The notes under the pieces are model-generated. The model was not told where the DNA came from. It saw nothing but the letters and a program-made list of their open reading frames with translations, and did no database searches. A DNA stretch of 64,000 bases, taken from positions 434,001-498,000 of the forward strand of contig NZ_JALPVJ010000001.1 in NCBI RefSeq assembly GCF_023544445.1, read 5' to 3'. Positions 29,496-38,264 of this stretch are shown here, one piece after another. Source of the DNA: Actinoplanes sp. M2I2. GTDB taxonomy: Bacteria; Actinomycetota; Actinomycetes; Mycobacteriales; Micromonosporaceae. Position 1 is the first letter of the stretch. Each line of letters opens with the position of its first letter. The translations under genes were made by a program, and so were the position numbers.

Positions 29496-29569
29496 TGCCC
29501 CCGGTGGGATTCGAACCCACACTGTATGGTGTTTGAGACCATCTTCTCTGCCGGTTGGAATACAGGGGC
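29496..29569 (-). tRNA. tRNA-Leu (anticodon CAA), short variable loop
   Basis: The minus strand folds as a 74-base cloverleaf. The acceptor stem is GCCCCTG with CGGGGGC (one G-U pair). The D arm is a three-pair TTC/GAA stem with GGCAGA in the loop. The anticodon stem is ATGGT/ACCAT with loop CTCAAAC (anticodon CAA), and the T arm is GTGGG/CCCAC with TTCGAAT. The discriminator base is A and no CCA is encoded. The variable loop is only five bases, whereas leucine tRNAs normally have a long variable arm. It lies immediately upstream of the HTH/LAGLIDADG gene on the same strand. Confidence 0.85.
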
Positions 29570-29663
29570 CAGCAGGCTCGCCTTGGAAAAGTTCCGCCGG
29601 CCAAGAGGAAAGTTCCTCCCGCCGAGATGAGCCGATGACAGCGTACCCACTACGCTTAGAGCA

Positions 29664-29689
29664 GCGACACCCGCATACCGGGGTGTCGC
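29664..29689 (+). promoter_or_regulatory. Hairpin in the leader of the ANTAR regulator gene
   Basis: A perfect 9-bp stem, gcgacaccc (29664-29672) with gggtgtcgc (29681-29689) and an 8-base loop, lies about 30 bases before the GTG of the response regulator gene. It could be a leader structure or, on the other strand, part of the tRNA promoter region. It does not match the paired hexaloop form known for ANTAR target RNAs. Confidence 0.35.
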
Positions 29690-29719
29690 AACTTCGGGAA
29701 CGTTGGGGGTAGGGGTTCC

Positions 29720-30343
29720 GTGGCCGACTCGCAGGCTGGTGCCGAGCGCAAGCGGGTATTGATCGCCGAGGACGAGGCGCTCATCCGCCTGGACCTGGCC
29801 GAGATGCTCGTCGAGGAGGGCTACGACGTCGTCGGTGAGGCGGGTGACGGGGAGACCGCCGTCCGCCTGGCCGAGGAGTTGCGTCCCGACCTCGTCATCC
29901 TCGACATCAAGATGCCGATCATGGATGGTTTGGCGGCCGCGGAGCGGATCGCCGGGGGCCGGATCGCGCCTGTCGTGATTCTGACAGCGTTCAGCCAGCG
30001 TGATCTGGTGGAGCGGGCCCGGGCGGCCGGCGCGATGGCCTATCTGGTGAAGCCGTTCCAGAAGTCCGATCTGGTGCCGGCGGTGGAGATCGCGCTGTCG
30101 CGGTATTCGGAGATCGCCGTCCTGGAGGCTGAGGTCGCCGGTCTGACCGACCGTCTGGAGACGCGTAAGTCGGTCGAGCGCGCCAAGGGCGAGCTGATGA
30201 CGAAGTATCAGATGACCGAGCCGCAGGCGTTCAAGTGGATTCAGCGTACGGCGATGGATCACCGGATGACGATGCGTGAGGTGGCGGATCGGATCCTCGC
30301 CGAGGGTCAGGAAGCGGGCGGAGCGCAACCGGCCACAAGTTGA
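29720..30343 (+). CDS. pdtaR: Two-component response regulator with ANTAR RNA-binding domain
   Basis: A 207-residue antiterminator-type regulator. The receiver domain (about 10-130) has the acidic pocket EDEA, phospho-acceptor Asp in LVILDIKMP, Thr in ILTAFS and Lys in YLVKPF. A coiled linker leads to the ANTAR domain (about 145-200: RKSVERAKGELMTKYQMTEPQAFKWIQRTAMDHRMTMREVADRIL), which binds stem-loop RNAs. It matches mycobacterial PdtaR in design, and its place upstream of polA, rpsA, coaE and uvrB also fits. A cognate histidine kinase is not in the window. GTG start with GGGGTAGGGG upstream. Confidence 0.9.
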   Translation: MADSQAGAERKRVLIAEDEALIRLDLAEMLVEEGYDVVGEAGDGETAVRLAEELRPDLVILDIKMPIMDGLAAAERIAGGRIAPVVILTAFSQRDLVERARAAGAMAYLVKPFQKSDLVPAVEIALSRYSEIAVLEAEVAGLTDRLETRKSVERAKGELMTKYQMTEPQAFKWIQRTAMDHRMTMREVADRILAEGQEAGGAQPATS

Positions 30344-30400
30344 TCTTTGGTTGCCCGGTTGTAACACCGATCCTGGCCCGAGGGTCACCGGACGTAACGG

Positions 30401-30428
30401 TTCGGTGAAAGCCGCACCGAAGTCTTTT
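30401..30428 (+). terminator. Hairpin with T-run after pdtaR
   Basis: ttcggtg (30401-30407) pairs with caccgaa (30415-30421) and is followed by gtctttt. It is short but has the layout of an intrinsic terminator between pdtaR and livK. Confidence 0.5.
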
Positions 30429-30454
30429 GGCAGGCAGCGCACCTGGGATAGCGT
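30427..30454 (+). promoter_or_regulatory. Candidate promoter of the liv operon
   Basis: TTGGCA (30427-30432) and TAGCGT (30449-30454) with a 16-base spacer, about 100 bases before the livK start. The match is fair; the long leader between it and the gene has no obvious ORF. Confidence 0.4.
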
Positions 30455-30551
30455 CCCGCCCCATAACGGGGCACGGGTGGTCGCCGGCGCACGCAAGTGC
30501 CAATCGATCAGCGGTGGCTCGGTGGGTTCGGTATGGAGGAGGGTTCCAACC

Positions 30552-31718
30552 TTGAGGCAGGTTCTCGCACGAGCCATCGGCGGGGTGGCCATCATCGGGC
30601 TCATCGCCGGTGCCGCTGCTTGTAACAGCGATTCCAGCAGCGACGACACCGCGAGCGGTTCGAACTGCGGCTACAAGCTCGCATACTTCGGCGCTCTGAC
30701 CGGCTCGGCCGCCAACCTCGGTGTGAACATCGAGCAGGGCTTCGAGCTGGCTATTGAGCAGTACAACAAGACCAAGGGCTCCACGTGCATCGAGGTGGCG
30801 AAGTTCGACTCGCAGGGTGAGGCTTCGGTCGCTCCCGGTGTCGCTCGCAGCCTGGTGGCGGACAAGAAGATCCTGGGCATCGTGGGCCCGCCGTTCTCGG
30901 GTGAGTCCGAAGCGGCCGACCCCATCTTCGAGGCGGCCGGCATCCCGACCATCACGCCGTCGGCGACGCGGGTGTCGCTGGCGTCGAAGGGCTGGAAGAC
31001 GTTCCACCGCGCGGTCGCGAACGACGACGCGCAGGGACCGGCGGCGGCCGCGTACATCAAGGACAACCTGAAGGCGACGAAGGTCTTCGTGGCGGACGAC
31101 CAGTCGGCGTACGGCGCCGGCCTGGCCGATGTCGTCAAGTCGAAGCTGGGTTCGCTGGTGGTTGCCACGGACAAGACCGAGGGTGACGGCAAGCAGGCCG
31201 ACTTCTCGGCTCTGGTGCAGAAGGTGTCGTCGAGCGGCGCGACCGCGCTGTTCTACGGCGGCTACTACACGAACGCCGGCATCATCCGTAAGCAGCTGAC
31301 CGCGGCGGGCTGGAAGGGCACGCTGCTGGGTGGCGACGGTATGAAGGACCCGGGTCTGTCGAAGGCCTCGGGTGTGCAGGCTGCGGTCGGCACCGTGGTG
31401 ACCTGCCCGTGTTCTCCTCCGGAGGCTGCGGGTGGCACGTTCGTCAATGACTACAAGGCGAAGTGGAACGTCGACGCGGGTACGTACTCGGACGTGGCGT
31501 ACGACGCCGCGAACGTGTTCCTGCAGGGCATCGACGCGGGTAACAACACCACCGAGAAGCTGAACACGTTCCTGTCGACCGTGAACTACAAGGGCATCGC
31601 GAACACCTACAAGTTCACCGCGACCGGCGAGCTCGACCCGTCGCTGATCAAGGTGTGGGCGTTCAAGTTCGACAGCTCCGGCGACGCCAAGTCCGACGTG
31701 GAGATCAAGACCTCCTGA
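30552..31718 (+). CDS. livK: Branched-chain amino acid ABC transporter, substrate-binding lipoprotein
   Basis: Binds leucine, isoleucine, valine or related amino acids outside the membrane and delivers them to the LivHM channel. The 388-residue product has a signal peptide (VLARAIGGVAIIGLIAGAAAC) with the lipid-carrying Cys near residue 23, then a periplasmic-binding-protein type I fold starting LAYFGALTGSAANLGVNIEQG and carrying GPPFSGES. I chose TTG at 30552: GGAGGAGGG lies seven bases upstream and the signal peptide then begins correctly; the longer open frame lacks a good start. It heads a five-gene transporter cluster. Confidence 0.93.
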   Translation: MRQVLARAIGGVAIIGLIAGAAACNSDSSSDDTASGSNCGYKLAYFGALTGSAANLGVNIEQGFELAIEQYNKTKGSTCIEVAKFDSQGEASVAPGVARSLVADKKILGIVGPPFSGESEAADPIFEAAGIPTITPSATRVSLASKGWKTFHRAVANDDAQGPAAAAYIKDNLKATKVFVADDQSAYGAGLADVVKSKLGSLVVATDKTEGDGKQADFSALVQKVSSSGATALFYGGYYTNAGIIRKQLTAAGWKGTLLGGDGMKDPGLSKASGVQAAVGTVVTCPCSPPEAAGGTFVNDYKAKWNVDAGTYSDVAYDAANVFLQGIDAGNNTTEKLNTFLSTVNYKGIANTYKFTATGELDPSLIKVWAFKFDSSGDAKSDVEIKTS

Positions 31719-31748
31719 TCGGGTAGTGCGCTAACTCTCTGTTGGGCC

Positions 31749-31782
31749 GGTGTGGCCGGATGATCTCCGGCCACACCGACCT
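31749..31782 (+). terminator. Attenuator-like hairpin between livK and livH
   Basis: A perfect 11-bp stem, ggtgtggccgg (31749-31759) with ccggccacacc (31767-31777), sits in the 84-base gap. Such hairpins after binding-protein genes are commonly thought to raise the binding protein relative to the permeases. Only a weak T-run (gttttg, 31787-31792) follows. Confidence 0.6.
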
Positions 31783-31802
31783 CGTCGTTTTGGAGCCCTT
31801 CT

Positions 31803-32753
31803 GTGGATTTTTCCGGTCTGATCAATGATTTCGGGCCGCTCACCGTCTCCGGGCTGGCCCAGGGCGCGATCATCGCGTTGTTCGCCCTGGGCTACACGCT
31901 GGTCTACGGTGTTCTGCGGCTCATCAACTTCGCGCATTCCGAGGTCTTCCTCATGGGCACGTACGCGTGTCTGATCGTGTGGGGCTGGTTCGGCCTGAAC
32001 CAGGACTCGGCCGCCCCCTCGGTCGGTGGGATGCTGCTCTACCTGGCCATCGGCCTGATCGTGGCGATCATCGCGTCGGGTCTCACGGCGCTCGCGGTCG
32101 AGGTTGTCGCGTACCGGCCGTTGCGCCGGCGCAACGCCCCGCCGCTGGCCTTCCTGATCACCGCGATCGGCGCCTCGCTCTTCATCTCCGAGCTGACCGG
32201 TGTGCTGACGCACCGCAATCAGCGTGGTGTTCCGCCGATCATCCAGGCGAAGCCGCTCCTGACGATCGGCGACACCACGATCACGAACCTGCAGCTCCTC
32301 ATCGTCGTGCTGGCGCTGGTGATGATGTTCCTGCTGGATCGTTTCATCAACGCCTCGCGTCTGGGCCGGGGCATCCGCGCGGTGTCGCAGAACCCGGACA
32401 GCGCGGCGCTGATGGGTGTCAACAAGTCGCGGGTGATCGGGCTGGTGTTCCTGCTGGGCGGTCTGATGGCCGGTGTCGCCGCGGTCATGTACAACCTGAA
32501 GATCGGTGTCACCCGGTACGACGCGGGCTTCCTGCTGGGTATCGACGCGTTCGCCGCGGCGGTGCTCGGTGGTATCGGTAACCTGCGCGGCGCGCTGCTG
32601 GGCGGGCTGTTGCTGGGTGTGCTGCAGGCTTACGCGGCCGGCCTGTTCGGTTCGCAGTGGCTGCACGCGGCGTCCTTCGTGCTGCTCGTCGTGATCTTGC
32701 TGTTCCGCCCGACGGGTCTGCTTGGTGAGTCGCTGGGAAGGGCTCGAGCATGA
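31803..32753 (+). CDS. livH: Branched-chain amino acid ABC transporter permease LivH
   Basis: Inner-membrane channel subunit paired with LivM. The 316-residue product has eight to nine helices and the LivH landmarks GAIIALFALGYTLVYGVLRLINFAHSEVFLMG near the start and GRGIRAVSQNPDSAALMGVN, the cytoplasmic coupling loop that docks to the ATPase, at about residue 190. GTG start at 31803. It overlaps livM by four bases. Confidence 0.93.
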   Translation: MDFSGLINDFGPLTVSGLAQGAIIALFALGYTLVYGVLRLINFAHSEVFLMGTYACLIVWGWFGLNQDSAAPSVGGMLLYLAIGLIVAIIASGLTALAVEVVAYRPLRRRNAPPLAFLITAIGASLFISELTGVLTHRNQRGVPPIIQAKPLLTIGDTTITNLQLLIVVLALVMMFLLDRFINASRLGRGIRAVSQNPDSAALMGVNKSRVIGLVFLLGGLMAGVAAVMYNLKIGVTRYDAGFLLGIDAFAAAVLGGIGNLRGALLGGLLLGVLQAYAAGLFGSQWLHAASFVLLVVILLFRPTGLLGESLGRARA

Positions 32754-33856
32754 GCGAGAAGGCGAATTTCCGCGAGAACGGCGGCGTGCGGGGCTGGTTC
32801 GGCCGGCAGCCGACCTGGGTTCGCAGCGTGGTCGTGGCGGTCGCGCTGGTGCTGGCGTTCCTGCTGCCGTACGCGGGTGATGTGCCGCTGATCGGCCCGC
32901 AGATCGTCACCGAGGGCATCGACTGGCCGAGCGCGCTCTTCAACATGTCTTACTACGTGCTGCTGGCCCTGGGCCTGAACGTGGTGGTCGGTTACGCGGG
33001 TCTGCTCGACCTGGGTTATGTCGGCTTCTTCGCGGTCGGCGCGTACGGCACGGCCCTGCTGACCTCTCCCGACTCGGTCCTGTACGCGGACACGGGCTGG
33101 AAGTGGCTGATGGCGGTGCCGGTGGCGCTGGCGCTGACCATGGTGGCGGGCCTGGTCCTGGGCTGGCCGACGCTGCGGTTGCGCGGTGACTATCTGGCCA
33201 TCGTGACGCTGGGCTTCGCCGAGATCATCCGCATCTTCGCGACGAGCACGACGACGCTGCGCGGAGACCGTGGTTTCGCGAGCATCCCGCACCCGCCGGG
33301 TGAGTGGGGTGGCAAGCCGATCTTCGGTGTGACCGACGCGGTGCCGTACTTCTGGCTCGGTCTGGTGGTCATCATCGCCGTCATCCTGGGTGTGCGGAAC
33401 CTGGACCGGAGCCGGGTGGGCCGGTCGTGGCTGGCGATCCGTGAGGACGAGGAAGCCGCCGAGATCATGGGCGTGCGGACCATCAAGTACAAGCTGTGGG
33501 CGTTCGCCATCGGCGCGTTCATCGGTGGTCTGGGTGGTGTGCTGTTCGCCGGTGAGCAGGGCTTCATCAACTCGCAGACGTTCGTGCTGCAGTTCTCGAT
33601 CCTGGTGCTGGCCGGCGTGGTCATGGGTGGTTCCGGCAACATGGCCGGCGCGATCCTGGGTGGCGCGCTGATCTCGTACATCCCGGACCGCCTGCGGGGT
33701 ATCTCGCTGGGCGACACCGACCTGTACGAGTACCGGTTCGCGATGTTCGGCCTGGTGATCATCATCATCATGGTGCTGCGGCCGCAGGGTCTGATCCCGA
33801 GCCGGCGGCGGGCGATGGAGCTCAAGGACAGGGAGAAGGAGGTGGCTCCCCAGTGA
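32750..33856 (+). CDS. livM: Branched-chain amino acid ABC transporter permease LivM
   Basis: Second channel subunit. The 368-residue product has about nine helices after a charged N-terminal leader, with the LivM segment [24 protein letters not shown] and the ATPase-coupling loop [21 protein letters not shown] near residue 240. The C-terminal REKEVAPQ tail is cytoplasmic. It overlaps livH (ATGA). The following 54 bases, before livG, contain a 21-codon frame overlapping the stop by GTGA but no recognisable gene. Confidence 0.93.
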   Translation: MSEKANFRENGGVRGWFGRQPTWVRSVVVAVALVLAFLLPYAGDVPLIGPQIVTEGIDWPSALFNMSYYVLLALGLNVVVGYAGLLDLGYVGFFAVGAYGTALLTSPDSVLYADTGWKWLMAVPVALALTMVAGLVLGWPTLRLRGDYLAIVTLGFAEIIRIFATSTTTLRGDRGFASIPHPPGEWGGKPIFGVTDAVPYFWLGLVVIIAVILGVRNLDRSRVGRSWLAIREDEEAAEIMGVRTIKYKLWAFAIGAFIGGLGGVLFAGEQGFINSQTFVLQFSILVLAGVVMGGSGNMAGAILGGALISYIPDRLRGISLGDTDLYEYRFAMFGLVIIIIMVLRPQGLIPSRRRAMELKDREKEVAPQ

Positions 33857-33910
33857 CCCAGCGAGGCGAAGGCTTCCCCGGGCTGTCCCGGAGCGAAGCG
33901 GAGGGCTGTC

Positions 33911-34804
33911 ATGTCTGAGCCGCACATGGAGACTCCTGAGGAGCTCGACCGGGCCAATGAGCGCCCGGTCGACGAGGCCGCTCCCACCGGCAACCCGGGT
34001 GGGGCGACGACCTCGGATTCCGTACGGGGTGAGGACGTCCTTCTCGAGGTCGACCACGTGACGCTGCGGTTCGGCGGTGTCGTGGCGCTCAACGACGTCA
34101 GTTTCTCGCTGCGCAAGGGCGAGATCTTCGGTCTGATCGGGCCGAACGGCGCCGGCAAGACCACCTGCTTCAACGCGATGACGGGTGTCTACCGGCCGAC
34201 CAGCGGGGCCATCCGGTTCCAGGGCGAGTCGGTCGTCGGGAAGAAGAAGCACGAGATCACCCGGGGTGGCATCGCCCGCACGTTCCAGAACGTGCGGCTG
34301 TTCCCCGAGATGACCGCGCTGGAGAACGTCATGGTGGGCGCGGACGCGCACCACAAGACGAGCGTGCTGAGCGCGCTGTTCCGTCTGCCGCGGTTCTGGC
34401 AGGAGGAGAAGTCGGGTCGCGCCCGGTCGATCGAGTTGCTGCGTTTCGTCGGGATCGCGCACCGGGCGGGCGATGTCAGCCGTAATCTCTCCTACGGTGA
34501 GCAGCGCCGGCTGGAGATCGCCCGTGCCCTCGCGACCAATCCCACCCTGCTTTGCCTGGACGAGCCGGCCGCCGGCTTCAACCCGGCCGAGAAGGAGGAT
34601 CTGCTCCGGCTGATCCGCAAGATCCGTGACACCGGCGTGACGGTGCTGCTCATCGAGCACGACATGCGCCTGGTCATGGGCGTCACCGACCGGATCGTCG
34701 TGCTGGAGTTCGGCAAGAAGATCGCCGAAGGGACGCCCGCCGAGGTGCGGGACAACCCGGCGGTCATCGCCGCGTATCTGGGGGTGCCCACCGATGCTGC
34801 TTGA
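33911..34804 (+). CDS. livG: Branched-chain amino acid ABC transporter ATPase LivG
   Basis: Energises transport through LivHM as a heterodimer with LivF. The 297-residue product has Walker [10 protein letters not shown], the signature LSYGEQRR, Walker [11 protein letters not shown] and the H-loop LIEHDM. The first 40 residues are an unconserved acidic extension; the ATG at 33911 is kept because no later start has a better site, though the core begins near residue 44. It overlaps livF by eleven bases. Confidence 0.93.
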   Translation: MSEPHMETPEELDRANERPVDEAAPTGNPGGATTSDSVRGEDVLLEVDHVTLRFGGVVALNDVSFSLRKGEIFGLIGPNGAGKTTCFNAMTGVYRPTSGAIRFQGESVVGKKKHEITRGGIARTFQNVRLFPEMTALENVMVGADAHHKTSVLSALFRLPRFWQEEKSGRARSIELLRFVGIAHRAGDVSRNLSYGEQRRLEIARALATNPTLLCLDEPAAGFNPAEKEDLLRLIRKIRDTGVTVLLIEHDMRLVMGVTDRIVVLEFGKKIAEGTPAEVRDNPAVIAAYLGVPTDAA

Positions 34805-35504
34805 GGTCGACAACGTGACGCTGGCGTACGGGCGCATCCAGGCCCTGCACGGCATCAGCCTGACGGTCGGGCAGGGCGAGGTGGTGGCGCTGATCGGCGC
34901 GAACGGCGCCGGCAAGTCCACCACGATGCGGGCCATCTCGGGTCTGCGGCCGGTGGCGCAGGGCTCGATCAAGTTCGACGGCGAGGACATCACCAAGCTG
35001 CGTGCCGACCTGCGGGTCGTGCGCGGTGTCTCGCAGTCGCCCGAGGGCCGGGGCATCTTCCCGGGCATGACGGTCCGGGACAATCTCGAGATGGGCGCCT
35101 ACACGCGGCGCAACCGGTCCGAGATCGACGAGGACATGCAGCGGGCCTTCACTCTGTTCCCGCGGCTCAAGGAGCGCGAGAAGCAGCCCGGTGGCACTCT
35201 GTCCGGTGGCGAGCAGCAGATGCTCGCGGTCGGCCGGGCGCTGATGAGCCGGCCCAAGCTGCTGCTGCTCGACGAGCCGTCGATGGGTCTGGCGCCGATG
35301 CTGATCCAGCAGATCTTCGACATCATCGTGGAGATCAACCAGCAGGGGACGACCGTGCTGCTCGTGGAACAGAACGCCCAACAGGCCTTGTCCCGGGCGC
35401 ATCGCGCGTACGTTCTGGAGACCGGCCGGATCGTCAAGGAAGGCACCGGCGCCGAGCTGCTGAACGACCCGGCCGTCAAGGACGCCTATCTCGGCGTCGC
35501 GTGA
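34794..35504 (+). CDS. livF: Branched-chain amino acid ABC transporter ATPase LivF
   Basis: The 236-residue second ATPase, with Walker A GANGAGKST, signature LSGGEQQM, Walker B LLLLDEPSMGLAP and the switch region LVEQNAQQAL, whose EQN variant in place of EHD is typical of LivF. Starts inside the livG 3' end, so stoichiometric translation of the two ATPases is likely. The cluster livKHMGF is complete. Confidence 0.93.
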   Translation: MLLEVDNVTLAYGRIQALHGISLTVGQGEVVALIGANGAGKSTTMRAISGLRPVAQGSIKFDGEDITKLRADLRVVRGVSQSPEGRGIFPGMTVRDNLEMGAYTRRNRSEIDEDMQRAFTLFPRLKEREKQPGGTLSGGEQQMLAVGRALMSRPKLLLLDEPSMGLAPMLIQQIFDIIVEINQQGTTVLLVEQNAQQALSRAHRAYVLETGRIVKEGTGAELLNDPAVKDAYLGVA

Positions 35505-35532
35505 CCCGATTTTCTTTCGAGTAGGAGTCATC

Positions 35533-36438
35533 ATGTTCCGCACCACCCCCGGCCGCCGGGCGATCCTCGGCCTGGCCGCCGCGGCGGCGCTGACGTTGTC
35601 GTTGGGCGCCTGCGGCTCGGAGTCGGACGACTCGGGTTCGAGCGGCGCCCCGGCGCCGAGCGCGTCCGCCGACACCGCTCTGGCCGACAAGGTCCCCGCC
35701 GACATCAAGAGCGCGGGCAAGCTCACCATCGGAACCGACTCGTCGTACGCGCCGAACGAGTTCCTCGACAGTGACGGCAAGACCGTCATCGGTTTCGACG
35801 TCGACCTGTTCAACGCGGTCGCCCAGAAGCTGAACCTGACGACCGAGTGGACCTCGGCCACGTTCGAGAGCATCATCCCGGGCGTGACCACCAAGAAGTA
35901 CGCGGTCGGGGTGTCCTCCTTCACGATCAACGCGGACCGGATGAAGGAGGTCAACATGGTCTCCTACTTCTCGGCGGGCACCCAGTGGGCCGCCAAGACC
36001 GGGGTGACGATCAACCCGGACGACGTCTGTGGCAAGAAGATCGCCGTGCAGACCGCCACCGTGCAGGTCGACGACCTGAACGCCCGGTCCAAGAAGTGCA
36101 CCGACGGCGGCAAGGCCAAGATCACGATCGACCAGTACCAGAAGCAGTCGGACGCCACGAACGCCGTGGTGACCGGCAAGGACGAGGCCATGCTGGCCGA
36201 CTCCCCGATCGTGGCGTACGCGGTGAAGCAGACCAACGGGCAGCTCGCGCTGGTCGGCGACATCTACGACGCGGCGCCGTACGGGTACGCGATCGCCAAG
36301 GACCAGACCGAGTTCGCCGGCGTGATCGGCGAGGCGGTGCAGGCGCTCATCGCCGACGGGACCTACAAGCAGATCCTCGACAAGTGGGGCGTCACGGCTG
36401 GTGCGATCACCACGCCCGCGGTGAACCCGTCGGTCTGA
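35533..36438 (+). CDS. Polar amino acid ABC transporter, substrate-binding lipoprotein
   Basis: A 301-residue solute-binding protein, family 3 fold. Signal peptide with lipobox LGAC (Cys near residue 26), a Ser/Ala linker, then KLTIGTDSSYAPNEFLDSDGKTVIGFDVDLFNAVAQKL, the standard start of glutamate, glutamine or cystine binding proteins. It lies 28 bases after livF and is followed by its own permease and ATPase, so a second uptake system sits directly behind the branched-chain one. The exact ligand cannot be read. SD GAGTAGGAG precedes the ATG. Confidence 0.9.
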   Translation: MFRTTPGRRAILGLAAAAALTLSLGACGSESDDSGSSGAPAPSASADTALADKVPADIKSAGKLTIGTDSSYAPNEFLDSDGKTVIGFDVDLFNAVAQKLNLTTEWTSATFESIIPGVTTKKYAVGVSSFTINADRMKEVNMVSYFSAGTQWAAKTGVTINPDDVCGKKIAVQTATVQVDDLNARSKKCTDGGKAKITIDQYQKQSDATNAVVTGKDEAMLADSPIVAYAVKQTNGQLALVGDIYDAAPYGYAIAKDQTEFAGVIGEAVQALIADGTYKQILDKWGVTAGAITTPAVNPSV

Positions 36439-36445
36439 TCCACGC

Positions 36446-37450
36446 ATGAGCGACGAGACAAGTTCCGGACGGGCACGGCCTGAAGCGATCAAGGCCGTGC
36501 CCGTGCGGCGCCCCGGCCGCTGGGTGGCCCTGGGCGTCATCGCGATCCTGGTCGCGATGTTCGTGCACCTGCTCGTGACCAACGACCGGTTCCGCTGGTC
36601 GTTCATCTTTTTGGAGTATCAGGACGGCAAGCGCGGGGTGATGTTCACCGAGCCGGTCCTCGAGGGCCTGCGCGGCACCATCCTGCTGACCCTCACGTCG
36701 ATGGCGATCGGCATCGGCCTGGGCGTCGTCATCGCGATCATGCGGTTGTCGACGAACCGGATCCTGTCGTCGGTGGCGTTCGTCTACACCTGGTTCTTCC
36801 GGGCGGTGCCCCGCCTCGTGCTGGCGGTGCTGTTCGGAAACCTGAACATCCTGTGGGAGCGGGTCGGCTTCGGCCTGCCCTTCGGCACGCAGATCGGCAA
36901 GCTGTTCGGTCTGGACGGCTTCGACGGGCAGTTCTACAGCATCAAGGCCAGCGACCTGCTCGCCGGTTTCGTCGCCGGCATGCTGGCCCTGGGCCTGTCC
37001 GAGGCCGCCTACATGGCCGAGATCGTGCGCGCCGGCATCCAGTCGATCGACCCCGGGCAGTCCGAGGCGGCGGTCGCGCTGGGCATGTCCCGCGGAAAGG
37101 TGCTGCGCCGGATCGTCCTGCCGCAGGCCATGCGGGTGATCGTGCCGCCCACCGGCAACGAGATCATCGCGATGGTCAAGGACACGTCGCTGGTGGCGTT
37201 CGTGCCGGTGACCTTCGAGCTCTGGTTCCAGCTGACCCAGGTCTCGGCGCGTACCTTTGTGGTCCTGCCGGTGATCGTGGCCGCGCTGATCTGGTACCTG
37301 ATCCTGTGCACCGTGCTGATGATCGCGCAGTTCTTCGTGGAGCGGCACTTCAGCAAGGGGTATGGGTCCGCGGGCAAGGCCAAGCAGCGGCTGCGGAACA
37401 TCCAGGCCGAGCAGGGTGGCCGGTTCAGCGGGACAGGGGAGAGCGGATGA
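36446..37450 (+). CDS. Polar amino acid ABC transporter permease
   Basis: A 334-residue permease of the HisMQ/GlnP type. One N-terminal helix precedes the core, then about five helices with the coupling motif [31 protein letters not shown]. The segment between helices (about residues 130-165: [30 protein letters not shown]) is longer than in most relatives. It overlaps the ATPase gene by four bases. As only one permease gene is present, it probably works as a homodimer. Confidence 0.9.
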   Translation: MSDETSSGRARPEAIKAVPVRRPGRWVALGVIAILVAMFVHLLVTNDRFRWSFIFLEYQDGKRGVMFTEPVLEGLRGTILLTLTSMAIGIGLGVVIAIMRLSTNRILSSVAFVYTWFFRAVPRLVLAVLFGNLNILWERVGFGLPFGTQIGKLFGLDGFDGQFYSIKASDLLAGFVAGMLALGLSEAAYMAEIVRAGIQSIDPGQSEAAVALGMSRGKVLRRIVLPQAMRVIVPPTGNEIIAMVKDTSLVAFVPVTFELWFQLTQVSARTFVVLPVIVAALIWYLILCTVLMIAQFFVERHFSKGYGSAGKAKQRLRNIQAEQGGRFSGTGESG

Positions 37451-38211
37451 CCGACGAGATGGTGCGGGCCGACAACGTGCACAAGTCGTTCGGCTCGCTC
37501 GAGGTGCTCAAGGGCGTCGACCTGGCCGTCCGGCCGGGTGAGGTGTGCTGCGTGCTGGGGCCCTCGGGCTCCGGCAAGTCGACGTTCCTGCGCTGCATCA
37601 ACCACCTGGAGAAGGTCAACGCCGGCCGGATCTTCGTCGACGGTCAGCTCATGGGCTACCGCGAGCGCGGCGGCAAGCTGCACGAGCTGGGTGAGAAGGA
37701 CGTCGCCAAGCAGCGGCAGTCGATCGGCATGGTGTTCCAGCGCTTCAACCTGTTCCCGCACATGACGGTGCTGCAGAACGTCATGGAGGCGCCGTGCCGG
37801 GTCAAGGGCGAGAACAAGTCCGAGGTCCGCGACCGGGCGCTCAGCCTGCTCGAGCGCGTCGGCCTCGGCGCCAAGGTCGACAACTACCCGGCTCAGCTCT
37901 CCGGCGGCCAGCAGCAGCGGGTGGCGATCGCCCGGGCGCTGGCGATGCGGCCCAAGCTGATGCTCTTCGACGAGCCCACCAGCGCGCTCGATCCTGAGCT
38001 GGTCGGCGAGGTCCTCGACACGATGAAGGGCCTGGCCCAGGACGGCATGACCATGATCGTGGTGACCCATGAGATCGGGTTCGCCCGCGAGGTCGGCGAC
38101 AACCTGATCTTCATGGACGGCGGGGTCGTCGTCGAGCAGGGTCCGCCGCGCGACGTGATCAGCAACCCGCAGCATGAGCGAACCAGGGCATTCCTCAGCA
38201 AGGTGCTGTAA
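37447..38211 (+). CDS. Polar amino acid ABC transporter ATPase
   Basis: A 254-residue GlnQ-type ATPase with Walker [10 protein letters not shown], signature LSGGQQQRV, Walker [15 protein letters not shown] and H-loop [15 protein letters not shown] 15-residue insert after the first subdomain ([18 protein letters not shown]) matches the form seen in glutamate, aspartate and basic amino acid importers. The ATG overlaps the permease stop. It is the last gene of the transport block before polA. Confidence 0.93.
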   Translation: MTDEMVRADNVHKSFGSLEVLKGVDLAVRPGEVCCVLGPSGSGKSTFLRCINHLEKVNAGRIFVDGQLMGYRERGGKLHELGEKDVAKQRQSIGMVFQRFNLFPHMTVLQNVMEAPCRVKGENKSEVRDRALSLLERVGLGAKVDNYPAQLSGGQQQRVAIARALAMRPKLMLFDEPTSALDPELVGEVLDTMKGLAQDGMTMIVVTHEIGFAREVGDNLIFMDGGVVVEQGPPRDVISNPQHERTRAFLSKVL

Positions 38212-38250
38212 GCGGGCGGGGGGCTCCCGGTTTCTGTCGGACCCGGCGAC

Positions 38251-38256
38251 TAGAGT
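38251..38256 (+). promoter_or_regulatory. Predicted -10 element of a leaderless promoter for polA
   Basis: TAGAGT lies eight bases before the polA GTG and no ribosome binding site is present between them. Confidence 0.55.
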
Positions 38257-38264
38257 TCCTGGAC

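Noticed and set aside
29461..29604. Extension of the HTH/LAGLIDADG gene through the tRNA
   Set aside because: The extension is the tRNA sequence read as codons; a start after the tRNA keeps all conserved parts.
33853..33918. A 21-codon frame between livM and livG
   Set aside because: Too short, no ribosome binding site and no recognisable content.
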